From Bacillota bacterium (GTDB taxonomy: Bacteria; Bacillota; Bacilli; Lactobacillales; Aerococcaceae), in the NCBI GenBank assembly GCA_023442905.1, contig JAEZWY010000190.1:1-5308 (forward strand): a DNA stretch of 5,308 bases, written 5' to 3'. The notes beneath the pieces were generated by a model. That model was given only the letters and a program-made list of their open reading frames with translations, had not been told where the DNA came from and did not search any database. The translations under genes and the position numbers were made by a program. This document shows positions 1 through 5,308 of the stretch, piece by piece. Position 1 is the first letter of the stretch. Each line of letters opens with the position of its first letter.

Positions 1-92
1 CCAATATACTTCATCCCACCACCGTATCGATAAATTTAGATTTGCAGAATTTGCACGGCGGACAGCTCATTAATCAATATGATTGTATTTAA
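1..92 (+). other. Possible 3' end of an upstream gene, reading frame unresolved
   Basis: All three plus frames are open from the window edge to a nearby stop: frame 1 stops at 31-33, frame 2 at 71-73 (peptide ending FAEFARRTAH) and frame 3 at 90-92 (ending INQYDCI). I recognise none of these peptides. The intrinsic terminator beginning at 107 makes a plus-strand gene ending at 73 or 92 plausible, because the stem would follow the stop by 15-35 bases. An alternative is a minus-strand gene starting at the ATG complementary to 12-14, which is preceded by a GGTGGTGGG stretch that could act as a ribosome binding site. The sequence here cannot decide between these. Confidence 0.25.
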
Positions 93-106
93 ATAATTAA
101 TAAAGC

Positions 107-148
107 GCCCTCAATCAACCATGTATGGTGAAGTTGAGGGCATTTTTT
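107..148 (+). terminator. Rho-independent terminator of the upstream transcript
   Basis: GCCCTCAA at 107-114 pairs perfectly with TTGAGGGC at 134-141. A second inner helix, ACCA at 118-121 with TGGT at 126-129, lengthens the stem imperfectly. Six T residues follow at 143-148. This is a textbook intrinsic terminator for transcription entering from the left. The flank on the other side is also AT-rich, so weak activity on the minus strand is possible. It separates the lipoprotein gene at 233 from upstream transcription, so that gene should have its own promoter. Confidence 0.85.
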
Positions 149-203
149 GCTTCATTTCTAGGTATTGGATTTTTAGCTATGACAAAGAAAATGGTGTTTT
201 TAC

Positions 204-212
204 TGGTACAAT
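204..212 (+). promoter_or_regulatory. Candidate extended -10 promoter for the lipoprotein gene
   Basis: TG at 204-205, one base, then TACAAT at 207-212 matches the extended -10 pattern TGnTATAAT with one mismatch. A TTGACA-like ATGACA lies at 179-184, but the 22-base spacer is too long for a normal sigma-A promoter, so the extended -10 would have to carry recognition. Transcription would start at about 219, leaving a very short leader that begins at the ribosome binding site (GGGAG, 221-225). That tightness lowers confidence. No better promoter was seen between the terminator and the gene. Confidence 0.35.
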
Positions 213-232
213 AAAGAAAAGGGAGCGATTTC

Positions 233-838
233 ATGCTGAAAAGATACGCAATATTGTTGGTGACAAGTATTTTAATGTCGGGCTGTATAAATACAAGTAA
301 TAATGAGTATGATGCAAATACACCATCTACTGCCAGTGAAGAAAGTGTGATTGTATCTTCAAGTAGTAGCCAGGCAAGCAGTCAATCGGTTGGTACAAGT
401 GATGAGAATAGTAGTGAAATAAAGCTTGAGCTTATCACACTAAATGAGATTGAAGAAAAGATTGCAGCAGGGGATAGTTTCTTCGTCTTTGTGTCTGGTG
501 CTTCAGATGAAGAGAATATTAAACTTGAACAGACGATTTCAGAAACCTATGACATGATTGGTGACCAACTTACCGATGTTTATCCTGAAGGTGAAGGCTA
601 TACCTATAAGCTTGATTCAGCTGAAAATACAGATGAATATGATAAGTTTCTAACCGACTATCAGCTAGAAGATCATCCAGCCCTCATATACATTGAAGGA
701 CAAGTCTATACCGCAAGTATGAATGACTTTGATACTGATACGAGTAAAGAAGATGTTAGTCAGTTTATAGCTTCACCTTATGATGAGGATGATATGACGA
801 CTGCACCAGATACTAAAATGGATGAGGAAGAAAATTAA
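233..838 (+). CDS. Lipoprotein with Ser-rich linker and cysteine-less thioredoxin-like domain
   Basis: This 201-residue protein is predicted to be secreted and lipid-anchored on the outer face of the membrane. Residues 1-17 are a lipoprotein signal: basic MLKR, a hydrophobic core, then MSGC with the acylated cysteine at 18. The -3 residue is Met rather than the usual Leu, but Leu14 precedes it. Residues 28-62 form a Ser/Thr/Glu-rich linker with a run of five serines. Residues 65-175 show an alternating strand/helix order resembling thioredoxin: strand LELIT, helix, strand SFFVFVSG (82-89), helix, strand YTYKL, helix, then DHPALIYIEG (147-156), where Pro149 sits where the cis-proline of thioredoxins would be. 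The place of the CxxC motif holds ASDEEN, and Cys18 is the only cysteine, so a redox role is unlikely. The tail is strongly acidic. The start is supported by GGGAG seven bases before the ATG. The fold assignment is inference from pattern; the function is unknown. The gene overlaps the next by 17 bases, suggesting coupled expression. Confidence 0.8.
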   Translation: MLKRYAILLVTSILMSGCINTSNNEYDANTPSTASEESVIVSSSSSQASSQSVGTSDENSSEIKLELITLNEIEEKIAAGDSFFVFVSGASDEENIKLEQTISETYDMIGDQLTDVYPEGEGYTYKLDSAENTDEYDKFLTDYQLEDHPALIYIEGQVYTASMNDFDTDTSKEDVSQFIASPYDEDDMTTAPDTKMDEEEN

Positions 839-1277
839 AGAAACCATAACAAGTTATCATTTTAGAAGGGGCGTAAGTCTTGTTAAAAAACTCAAAAAGG
901 GATATAAATGGTTTGATAAAAAAACTGGGGAAATTAACAAGGAGTTATTTGAATGGCATTCCTTTAAGTTCTTTTTGGTTATTTTCGTTTACTTTATATC
1001 TATTAATTTATTAGAAATTGAAGGTATTACTGCTAAATATCTAATTCAATTCATTGGGTTTTTATTTTTATATCTATTATTTGCACCACCGATAAATAAC
1101 TATAAGCAGTATGAAGGAAATAATCGATTTGTGAGGTTGCTTGATAAAATCAAGCGAGTGGTATTACAAATCAATGAAGTAATGTTTCAAGGATTTACGT
1201 TTAAACTTGTTATCGCTATGACCTTTACTGCCGGATACATAGGTCCAGTTGACTTTGACAATTTCCGGTTGATCTGA
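822..1277 (+). CDS. Small multi-pass membrane protein, C-terminus cut by a probable frameshift
   Basis: I do not recognise this family. As read, it is 151 residues with a very basic N-terminal stretch (KKLKKGYKWFDKKTGE, about 22-37) that should stay in the cytoplasm. Hydrophobic segments follow at about 48-64 and 70-88, then a polar basic loop (92-112), then a third segment at about 125-142. The reading frame then leaves coding-like sequence as FRLI and stops at 1275-1277, while a neighbouring frame continues with a fourth hydrophobic segment to a stop at 1358-1360. The intact form would be about 179 residues. The ATG at 822 lies inside the end of the lipoprotein gene and has no strong Shine-Dalgarno, so translation probably depends on ribosomes finishing that gene; no in-frame ATG, GTG or TTG follows close by. 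The overlap suggests a functional link with the lipoprotein, perhaps a membrane partner, but that is inference. As it stands the gene may be inactive or may make a truncated protein. Confidence 0.6.
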   Translation: MRKKIKETITSYHFRRGVSLVKKLKKGYKWFDKKTGEINKELFEWHSFKFFLVIFVYFISINLLEIEGITAKYLIQFIGFLFLYLLFAPPINNYKQYEGNNRFVRLLDKIKRVVLQINEVMFQGFTFKLVIAMTFTAGYIGPVDFDNFRLI

Positions 1278-1360
1278 TTACTTTAATAGTCATTTACTAT
1301 ATACTGGCGTTGTTATTTTCAAAACCTAAAGATAGAAAAAATAAAGCTGATAGTAATTAA
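1259..1360 (+). pseudogene. Displaced C-terminal part of the membrane protein gene (fourth TM segment)
   Basis: In the -1 frame relative to the membrane gene at 822, codons from 1265 to 1357 read PVDLITLIVIYYILALLF followed by a basic tail (SKPKDRKNKADSN) and TAA at 1358-1360. This is a typical last transmembrane helix followed by a charged cytoplasmic end, and it has no start codon or ribosome binding site of its own. The last stop in this frame upstream is at 1256-1258, so the shift must lie between 1259 and 1274. One base missing in TTTCCGG (1262-1268), for example a third C, would join Phe148 directly to PVDLIT. It could be a real mutation, strain variation or a sequencing error. Confidence 0.6.
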
Positions 1361-1407
1361 GATACTAAAGAGATATACCGAGTAAAATTAGATATTACAT
1401 AAGTTAT

Positions 1408-1454
1408 AAAAAAAGAAATAACAGGTAAGTGGTTAACCCGCTCACCTGTTATTT
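1408..1454 (-). terminator. Strong Rho-independent terminator of the treP-treC operon
   Basis: AAATAACAGGT at 1416-1426 pairs with ACCTGTTATTT at 1444-1454 (11 perfect pairs). After one A/C mismatch the helix goes on with AGTGG (1428-1432) against CCGCT (1438-1442), including one G-T pair, closing on a five-base loop. On the minus strand the stem is followed by one C and then seven T residues (complement of the A run 1408-1414), about 40 bases after the treC stop. The plus side lacks an immediate T run, but the A/T-rich stem base ends in TATTT, so it may also stop the convergent membrane-protein transcript, less efficiently. Confidence 0.88.
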
Positions 1455-1491
1455 GTGCGTTATATAATTTTTTGTCTTATAAATAAATACG

Positions 1492-3162
1492 CTATTTGGA
1501 TAAGAATGCGACTGTTTCATAAGGGCCTAGCTCGAATGAGGCAGTCATTTTTTCTACTGGCCCGTTACCTAATAATTTCTCATAGTCACGAGTTAAATCA
1601 ACACTTTCAGGTAGGTCAACTCGACTAGTACCTGGATAGAAGTGTGAGAAGACGTATAAGTTTTGGTCACCATAAGTCCGATAGTAAGCTAATACTTCTG
1701 GGTGGTCGGTTAGTAATTCATGGTAAGCACCGTCTTGGATGATAGGTAATTCATGGCGCAAGGCAATTAATTTTTGATAGTAAGGGAATATTTTACCTGA
1801 TTCAAGTTCCTTCTTCACGTTGATATCTTTGTAGTTGTCAGCTACTTTCAACCATGGTGTGCCGGTAGTAAAACCAGCATTTTCTGAATCATCCCATTGC
1901 ATTGGCGTACGACTAGTATCACGAGATTTAAACTTGATAATGTCCATCGCCTCATCTTTAGATATGCCTTTATCTAGTAAGATTTGGTAGTTATTGAAAG
2001 TTTCAATATCATTGTAGTCATTGATATCATCAAAATCAGGATTCGTCATACCGATTTCTTCCCCTTCAAAGATATATGGTGTGCCTCTCATCATGTGAAT
2101 GGTTTGGGCCAGCATGGTTGTCGTTTCAAAGGGGTAATTTTCTGTATCACCAAAGCGAGAGTTGGCACGCGGTTGGTCATGATTATTCCAAAATAGGGCA
2201 TTCCAACCATTGCCATCTGACATCCCTTTTTGCCAATCATTTAGGATGTCCTTTAATGATTGGAAATCAAAGGCTACTTTAGACCATTTCTCACCGTCTT
2301 TATAGTCGACTTTTAAATGGTGGAAGGAGAAGATCATGGATAATTTTTCTTCTTCTGGATTCGTATAACGAACGCCGTCCTCAATTGTTGTAGAAGACAT
2401 TTCACCGACTGTGACAAAGCCTTCGATATTCCCAAAAGTAGATTGGGCCATTTCTTGAATCCAAGCATGTGAATTTTCAGTATCGGTATATAAACGTTTC
2501 TCCTGGGTAGAACCTGGACCACCTGTTGAATCTTCGAGAACTTCACTTTTACCTATTACATTCATCACGTCAAAACGAATGCCATGTACGCCTTTATCAA
2601 TCCAAAAGCGGATGATATCGAATAGGGCTTCACGCACTTTAGGGTTATGCCAATTTAAATCGGCTTGTGTCACGTCATAGAGATGCATATAGTATTGACC
2701 TGTATCACCAAATGGCGCCCAAGCAGGACCGCCGAATTTAGACTCCCAGTTAGTTGGTAATGCCCCATCTTCTTTGGCGGGACGAATATAGTAGAAGTCT
2801 TGGTAGTTGGGATCTCCAGCCAAGGCTTTTTGGAACCATTCATGTTCAGTAGAAGAGTGGTTTAAAGGCATATCCAACATCAGGTCGATACCGCGTTTTT
2901 TACCTTCACGTGCAAGCTCTTCAAAGTCATCCATAGTCCCAAATCGGGGATCAATCGCTGTATAATCTGAAATATCATAACCATTATCATTTTGTGGTGA
3001 TGGGTAGAATGGGTTCATCCAAATCATATCGATACCTAATTTTTCTAGATAGTCTAATTTTTCAATGATTCCTCTAAGATCACCTAAACCATCGCCATCA
3101 GTATCATAAAAAGATTTTGGATAAACTTGATAAATTACTTTTTTTCCTAAATCATTTGTCAT
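1492..3162 (-). CDS. treC: Trehalose-6-phosphate hydrolase (GH13 alpha-glucosidase)
   Basis: This cytoplasmic enzyme hydrolyses trehalose 6-phosphate, made by PTS uptake of trehalose, to glucose and glucose 6-phosphate. The 556-residue length fits TreC/TreA proteins (about 550-560). GH13 signatures are in order: DTDGDGLGDLRG (20-31), a calcium-loop-like motif; DMPLNHSS (97-104), region I; GIRFDVMN (194-201) with the predicted nucleophile Asp198; VGEM (252-255) with the acid/base Glu254; and NNHDQPR (326-332) with the transition-state Asp329. An N-terminal barrel is followed by a beta-sandwich C-terminal domain from roughly residue 475. All catalytic residues are present. I chose the ATG at 3162 because AGGAGG (complement of 3171-3176) precedes it by eight bases and the protein then begins MTNDLGKK. 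An in-frame ATG at 3204 would add 14 residues, but it lies inside a terminator hairpin and has no ribosome binding site. The gene follows treP in the same operon, 80 bases downstream. Substrate is inferred from that neighbour; sequence alone would also allow an oligo-1,6-glucosidase. Confidence 0.95.
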   Translation of the reverse strand: MTNDLGKKVIYQVYPKSFYDTDGDGLGDLRGIIEKLDYLEKLGIDMIWMNPFYPSPQNDNGYDISDYTAIDPRFGTMDDFEELAREGKKRGIDLMLDMPLNHSSTEHEWFQKALAGDPNYQDFYYIRPAKEDGALPTNWESKFGGPAWAPFGDTGQYYMHLYDVTQADLNWHNPKVREALFDIIRFWIDKGVHGIRFDVMNVIGKSEVLEDSTGGPGSTQEKRLYTDTENSHAWIQEMAQSTFGNIEGFVTVGEMSSTTIEDGVRYTNPEEEKLSMIFSFHHLKVDYKDGEKWSKVAFDFQSLKDILNDWQKGMSDGNGWNALFWNNHDQPRANSRFGDTENYPFETTTMLAQTIHMMRGTPYIFEGEEIGMTNPDFDDINDYNDIETFNNYQILLDKGISKDEAMDIIKFKSRDTSRTPMQWDDSENAGFTTGTPWLKVADNYKDINVKKELESGKIFPYYQKLIALRHELPIIQDGAYHELLTDHPEVLAYYRTYGDQNLYVFSHFYPGTSRVDLPESVDLTRDYEKLLGNGPVEKMTASFELGPYETVAFLSK

Positions 3163-3170
3163 TTTGTCTT

Positions 3171-3176
3171 CCTCCT
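3171..3176 (-). promoter_or_regulatory. Ribosome binding site deciding the treC start
   Basis: The minus strand reads AGGAGG here, eight bases before the ATG at 3162. It lies seven bases beyond the T tract of the intercistronic hairpin, so a transcript terminated in that tract would lose the treC ribosome binding site. The site would fall inside the coding region if the upstream ATG at 3204 were used, which argues against that start. Confidence 0.85.
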
Positions 3177-3182
3177 TTTTTG

Positions 3183-3215
3183 AAAAAAAGCTCGCCCAGG
3201 GCATCCAAGGCGAGC
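3183..3215 (-). terminator. Intercistronic terminator-like hairpin between treP and treC
   Basis: On the minus strand GCTCGCC (complement of 3209-3215) pairs perfectly with GGCGAGC (complement of 3190-3196) around a 12-base loop in which GG and CC can also pair. The second arm is followed directly by seven T residues (complement of 3183-3189). This GC-rich stem plus U7 is a full intrinsic terminator shape, 27 bases after the treP stop. There is no visible second promoter for treC, so some polymerase must read through. The likely effect is a higher level of treP than treC message, or a protected 3' end for treP mRNA after processing. Confidence 0.75.
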
Positions 3216-3242
3216 GTGAAACTTGAATTGAACTGGCTAATG

Positions 3243-4745
3243 CTAGAATTTGATATTGAAATCGATTTTGTTGTTTGCTAAGAAACCAGTTTTCTTAAAT
3301 ATAATTGTCAATGCGAATGGTACAACAATTGCGATTAACATTGCGATAGTAAACCAAATCCAGTATGGGAATTGGATAGCTAAGATACCAGGTAGACCAC
3401 CAACACCGATAGAGTTAGCTGTAATACCAACTGTTGTGGATAGTAAGCCTGCTAAACCTGAACCAATCATCGCTGCAACAAATGGATAAACATATTTAAT
3501 CGTTACCCCAAACATTGCGGGTTCAGTTACACCTAAGTAAGCTGAAATCGCTGATGGTAAGGTAATTTGACTTTCTTTTTCATCGTGGCGTGTTGTCCAC
3601 CAAATAGCCATAACTGCAGAAGCTTGGGCGATATTTGATAGGGCAATCATCGGCCATAAACCTGTTCCGCCAAAGTCAGCAACCAACTGCGTATCGATGG
3701 CGTTGGTCATGTGGTGTAAACCAGTAATAACTAGTGGTGAATATAGGGCACCAAAGATTAAACCGAACAACCAAGAAACTGGTCCAGTTAAACCTGCGTA
3801 AACGACATTACCAATCCATGTACCAAGTGTCCATCCGACTGGTCCTAATACTGTATGTGCCAAAATAATTGCCGGTACTAGTGATAGGAAAGGTACAAAA
3901 ATCATGGAAATCATTTCTGGGATATATTTACGCCAGAATTTTTCAAGCCAAGCCAGTGATAAACCTGCGAACATTGCTGGTAATACTTGTGCTTGGTAAC
4001 CAATCATATCTAATTGGAAGAAACCAAAATCCCATTGAGGTACGTCACCAGCTAAGATAGCATCTGGTGCAGCGTATGCATTTAGTAATTGTGGCGAAAC
4101 TAATGTGATCCCTAATACAATACCAAGAATTTGAGTAGTACCCATTTTACGGGTTACAGACCATGTAATCCCAACTGGTAAGAAGTGGAAAATCGCTTCA
4201 CCTGGTAACCAAAGGAAACTATTAACGCCAGCCCAGAAAGTCGAAACATCAACAATCGTGTTGTATTGTGGTGTACCGTCACCCATCGTTTGCGCAACAC
4301 CATCAACAATTTTTTGCCCAAGGAACTCCATTGGCACCCCTTCAAGCACGTTACGGAAACCTAAAATAAGCCCCCCGACGATAATTGCTGGAATAATTGG
4401 TGCAAATACTTCAGCTAAGAAGGTCATTGCCTTTTGTAGCCAATTTTGTTGCTGGTCGGCAGCTGCTGCTTTTACAGCCTCTTTTGACGTACCAGAAACA
4501 CCAGAAATCTTCTCAAATTCATTGTAAAAATCGGCTACCTTGTTTCCGATAATAACCTGGAATTGGCCCGATTGCGTAAATGTACCTTTAACGGAAGGGA
4601 TATCTTCAATTGCTTCGATATCTGCTTGTTTAGGATCATTTAAAACAAAACGCATCCGTGTTGCACAGTGTGTAACAGCATTTATGTTTTCTTTTCCTCC
4701 AATATCATCTAGTAAAGATTTGGCATCTTGTGTAAAATCACTCAT
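3243..4745 (-). CDS. treP: Trehalose-specific PTS permease, EIIBC components
   Basis: This is the membrane permease that imports trehalose and phosphorylates it to trehalose 6-phosphate using phosphate passed from PEP through EI, HPr and an EIIA. The 500-residue protein begins with an EIIB domain (about 1-85) carrying the phosphorylation site Cys27 in VTHCATRMRF and the motif SGQFQVIIG (59-67). A charged Ala-rich linker (86-100) leads to an EIIC domain of many hydrophobic helices (about 101-490). EIIC motifs of the glucose/sucrose/trehalose superfamily are visible: GLHHMTNAID (342-351) and GVTEPAMFGV (405-414) with Glu408. There is no C-terminal EIIA domain, so one must come from another protein. 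I chose the ATG at 4745 because AGGAGG lies seven bases upstream; an in-frame ATG at 4799 has no such site. Substrate assignment rests on the adjacent treC and the TreR-like operator; the domain family alone would also fit sucrose or other alpha-glucosides. First gene of the operon. Confidence 0.93.
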   Translation of the reverse strand: MSDFTQDAKSLLDDIGGKENINAVTHCATRMRFVLNDPKQADIEAIEDIPSVKGTFTQSGQFQVIIGNKVADFYNEFEKISGVSGTSKEAVKAAAADQQQNWLQKAMTFLAEVFAPIIPAIIVGGLILGFRNVLEGVPMEFLGQKIVDGVAQTMGDGTPQYNTIVDVSTFWAGVNSFLWLPGEAIFHFLPVGITWSVTRKMGTTQILGIVLGITLVSPQLLNAYAAPDAILAGDVPQWDFGFFQLDMIGYQAQVLPAMFAGLSLAWLEKFWRKYIPEMISMIFVPFLSLVPAIILAHTVLGPVGWTLGTWIGNVVYAGLTGPVSWLFGLIFGALYSPLVITGLHHMTNAIDTQLVADFGGTGLWPMIALSNIAQASAVMAIWWTTRHDEKESQITLPSAISAYLGVTEPAMFGVTIKYVYPFVAAMIGSGLAGLLSTTVGITANSIGVGGLPGILAIQFPYWIWFTIAMLIAIVVPFALTIIFKKTGFLANNKIDFNIKF

Positions 4746-4752
4746 TTTTCTT

Positions 4753-4758
4753 CCTCCT
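4753..4758 (-). promoter_or_regulatory. Ribosome binding site deciding the treP start
   Basis: The minus strand carries AGGAGG within GAGGAGGAAG, seven bases before the ATG at 4745. This fixes the N-terminus as MSDFTQD, directly before the EIIB fold, and rules against the in-frame ATG at 4799, which lies in the untranslated leader. Confidence 0.87.
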
Positions 4759-4800
4759 CTAGTGCAAAATTCATGATGAAATGAAACCAATAATTGCAAA

Positions 4801-4814
4801 CTTGTCTATACAAG
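4801..4814 (-). promoter_or_regulatory. TreR-type operator in the tre leader
   Basis: CTTGTCTATACAAG is a 14-base palindrome with six of seven pairs matching. It closely resembles the TTGTATATACAA operator known for the GntR-family trehalose repressor TreR of Bacillus. It starts about nine bases after the expected transcription start of treP, where a bound repressor would block initiation or early elongation until trehalose 6-phosphate releases it. The same sequence could form a short hairpin in the mRNA leader (CTTGT/ACAAG), but the operator reading is favoured. The treR gene itself is not in the window. Confidence 0.75.
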
Positions 4815-4829
4815 TTATCTACATAAGAT

Positions 4830-4858
4830 ATTATATAATGATAACGGTTTCAAATCAA
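4830..4858 (-). promoter_or_regulatory. Sigma-A promoter of the treP-treC operon
   Basis: On the minus strand the -35 box is TTGATT (complement of 4853-4858) and the -10 box is a perfect TATAAT (complement of 4830-4835), separated by exactly 17 bases. Transcription should start near 4823, giving a leader of about 78 bases before the treP ATG. The cre site fills the spacer and the TreR operator follows the start, a layout that fits dual repression. Confidence 0.82.
4838..4854. promoter_or_regulatory. Catabolite response element (cre, CcpA site) for the tre operon
   Basis: ATGATAACGGTTTCAAA matches the consensus WTGNAARCGNWWWCAWW at every specified position but one (T instead of A at position 5), with the central CG at 4845-4846. 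It occupies the spacer between the -10 and -35 boxes of the tre promoter and touches the -35 box. CcpA with phosphorylated HPr bound here would exclude RNA polymerase when glucose or another preferred sugar is present. Confidence 0.82.
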
Positions 4859-4866
4859 GTGAAACC
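4846..4866. repeat. Inverted repeat flanking the tre -35 box
   Basis: GGTTTCA at 4846-4852 is repeated inverted as TGAAACC at 4860-4866 with seven bases between. The left arm is part of the cre, and the spacer contains the whole -35 box of the tre promoter. On the plus strand the repeat is followed by T-rich sequence, so it could also act as a weak hairpin against plus-strand transcription. It may be chance in AT-rich DNA or a second protein-binding site. Confidence 0.45.
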
Positions 4867-4945
4867 TCTTTTATAAAATTTTTTTATTCACCTATAGTTA
4901 ATAGGAAGAAAGTAGTTAGCTTTGGCTCTGTGAGTTGGTTAGACG

Positions 4946-4974
4946 TTGGTTGTAAGCCCTGATAGTGGTATGAT
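4946..4974 (+). promoter_or_regulatory. Extended -10 promoter of tadA
   Basis: TGGTATGAT at 4966-4974 is an extended -10 element (TG, one base, TATGAT). A partial -35 box, TTGGTT at 4946-4951, lies at the ideal 17-base spacing. Transcription should start near 4981, about 27 bases before the tadA ATG. No operator was seen next to it, as expected for a housekeeping gene. It is separate from and divergent to the tre promoter, about 90 bases away. Confidence 0.65.
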
Positions 4975-5007
4975 TATAGCGTATTCTATAGGGGAGAGAG
5001 GTGTAGG

Positions 5008-5308
5008 ATGTCAGACGAAATAGAGTCAAGAATTAATGAGCTTTCGGAAGAACAGTTTACTTTTATGCAAGCAGCGATTGAAGAAGCGAAGAAGGCAGCA
5101 GCTATTGGCGAAGTGCCTATAGGTGCGGTCGTTGTATATCAGGGTGAAATTATCGGACGTGGTCATAATTTACGAGAAACTAGCCAGGATGCCACAACGC
5201 ATGCGGAAATCTTAGCTATACAAGAAGCGAATCGTAACCGGTCATCTTGGCGACTAGCTGATGCAGACTTGTATGTAACGCTGGAACCTTGTCCAATGTG
5301 TTCGGGTG
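5008..5308 (+). CDS. tadA: tRNA-specific adenosine deaminase TadA, 3' end beyond the window
   Basis: TadA deaminates adenosine 34 to inosine in tRNA-Arg(ACG), which lets that tRNA read several arginine codons; it is usually essential. The first 100 residues of an expected 160-170 are present. The cytidine/deoxycytidylate deaminase fold is clear: GEVPIGAVVV (34-43), then THAEILAI (64-71) with zinc ligand His65 and proton-shuttling Glu67, then LEPCPMCSG (92-100) with zinc ligands Cys95 and Cys98. All catalytic residues are intact. The ATG at 5008 is supported by GAGAGAGG ending six bases upstream. It gives an N-terminus about a dozen residues longer than is usual in Bacillus; a later in-frame Met20 at 5065 is less well supported. 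In many Firmicutes tadA is followed by the SRP RNA gene and dnaX, which may lie just to the right. Confidence 0.96.
   Translation, partial: MSDEIESRINELSEEQFTFMQAAIEEAKKAAAIGEVPIGAVVVYQGEIIGRGHNLRETSQDATTHAEILAIQEANRNRSSWRLADADLYVTLEPCPMCSG

Noticed and set aside
1257..1270. Programmed -1 ribosomal frameshift in the membrane gene
   Set aside because: The in-frame codons GAC AAT TTC CGG do not give an X XXY YYZ heptamer, and no clear stimulatory hairpin follows at the right distance.
1984..2546. Open frames of 68-70 codons overlapping treC on both strands
   Set aside because: They are shadows of the intact treC gene, with no recognisable domains or ribosome binding sites.
3163..3204. Longer treC starting at an in-frame ATG at 3204
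   Set aside because: The ATG lies in the loop of the intercistronic hairpin and has no ribosome binding site, while the ATG at 3162 has AGGAGG at good spacing and begins right before the conserved glycosidase N-terminus.
3250..4776. Open frames of 63-89 codons overlapping treP on both strands
   Set aside because: They lie wholly within the conserved EIIBC coding sequence and have no independent support.
4746..4799. Longer treP starting at an in-frame ATG at 4799
   Set aside because: The added residues precede a strong AGGAGG and are not part of the EIIB fold; the sequence is better read as mRNA leader.
4891..4905. CCTAT...ATAGG inverted repeat between the tre and tadA promoters
   Set aside because: The arms are only five bases long in AT-rich DNA and overlap no promoter element; probably chance.
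1..5308. CRISPR array, insertion sequence, tRNA or rRNA gene
   Set aside because: No spaced direct repeats, terminal inverted repeats with a transposase, or cloverleaf/rRNA-like sequence were seen on either strand.

Overview
The window reads as chromosomal DNA of a low-GC Gram-positive bacterium, probably in Lactobacillales. The base composition is AT-rich, the ribosome binding sites are strong AGGAGG types, promoters are sigma-A-like with extended -10 elements, and the sugar operon carries a CcpA (cre) site and a TreR-type operator. I cannot fix the genus from sequence alone.

Layout. Positions 1-150 hold an unresolved end of whatever lies to the left, followed by an intrinsic terminator. 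Positions 233-1360 hold a two-gene plus-strand unit: a serine-rich lipoprotein with a cysteine-free, thioredoxin-like C-terminal domain, overlapped by a small multi-pass membrane protein. The membrane gene is broken near its 3' end by an apparent one-base frameshift, and its fourth hydrophobic segment is left in another frame. A strong hairpin terminator at 1408-1454 separates this unit from the convergent trehalose operon. The operon runs on the minus strand: treP (trehalose PTS EIIBC, 3243-4745) first, then treC (trehalose-6-phosphate hydrolase, 1492-3162). Between them lies a terminator-like hairpin with a U7 tract. The 262-base region 4746-5007 is a divergent control region: the tre promoter with a cre between its -35 and -10 boxes and a TreR-like operator just after the expected transcription start, then a separate extended -10 promoter for tadA. 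The tRNA adenosine deaminase gene tadA begins at 5008 and is cut by the window edge after 100 codons.

How it works together. TreP would import trehalose as trehalose 6-phosphate, and TreC would hydrolyse that to glucose and glucose 6-phosphate. TreP has no EIIA domain, so it must borrow one. No treR gene is present in the window. Expression is expected to need trehalose 6-phosphate (relief of TreR) and the absence of a preferred sugar (relief of CcpA), with the intercistronic hairpin tuning treC relative to treP. The lipoprotein/membrane pair is not recognised as a named system. No clearly new system is visible; the most unusual points are the frameshifted membrane gene, the cysteine-less thioredoxin-like lipoprotein and the terminator inside the tre operon.
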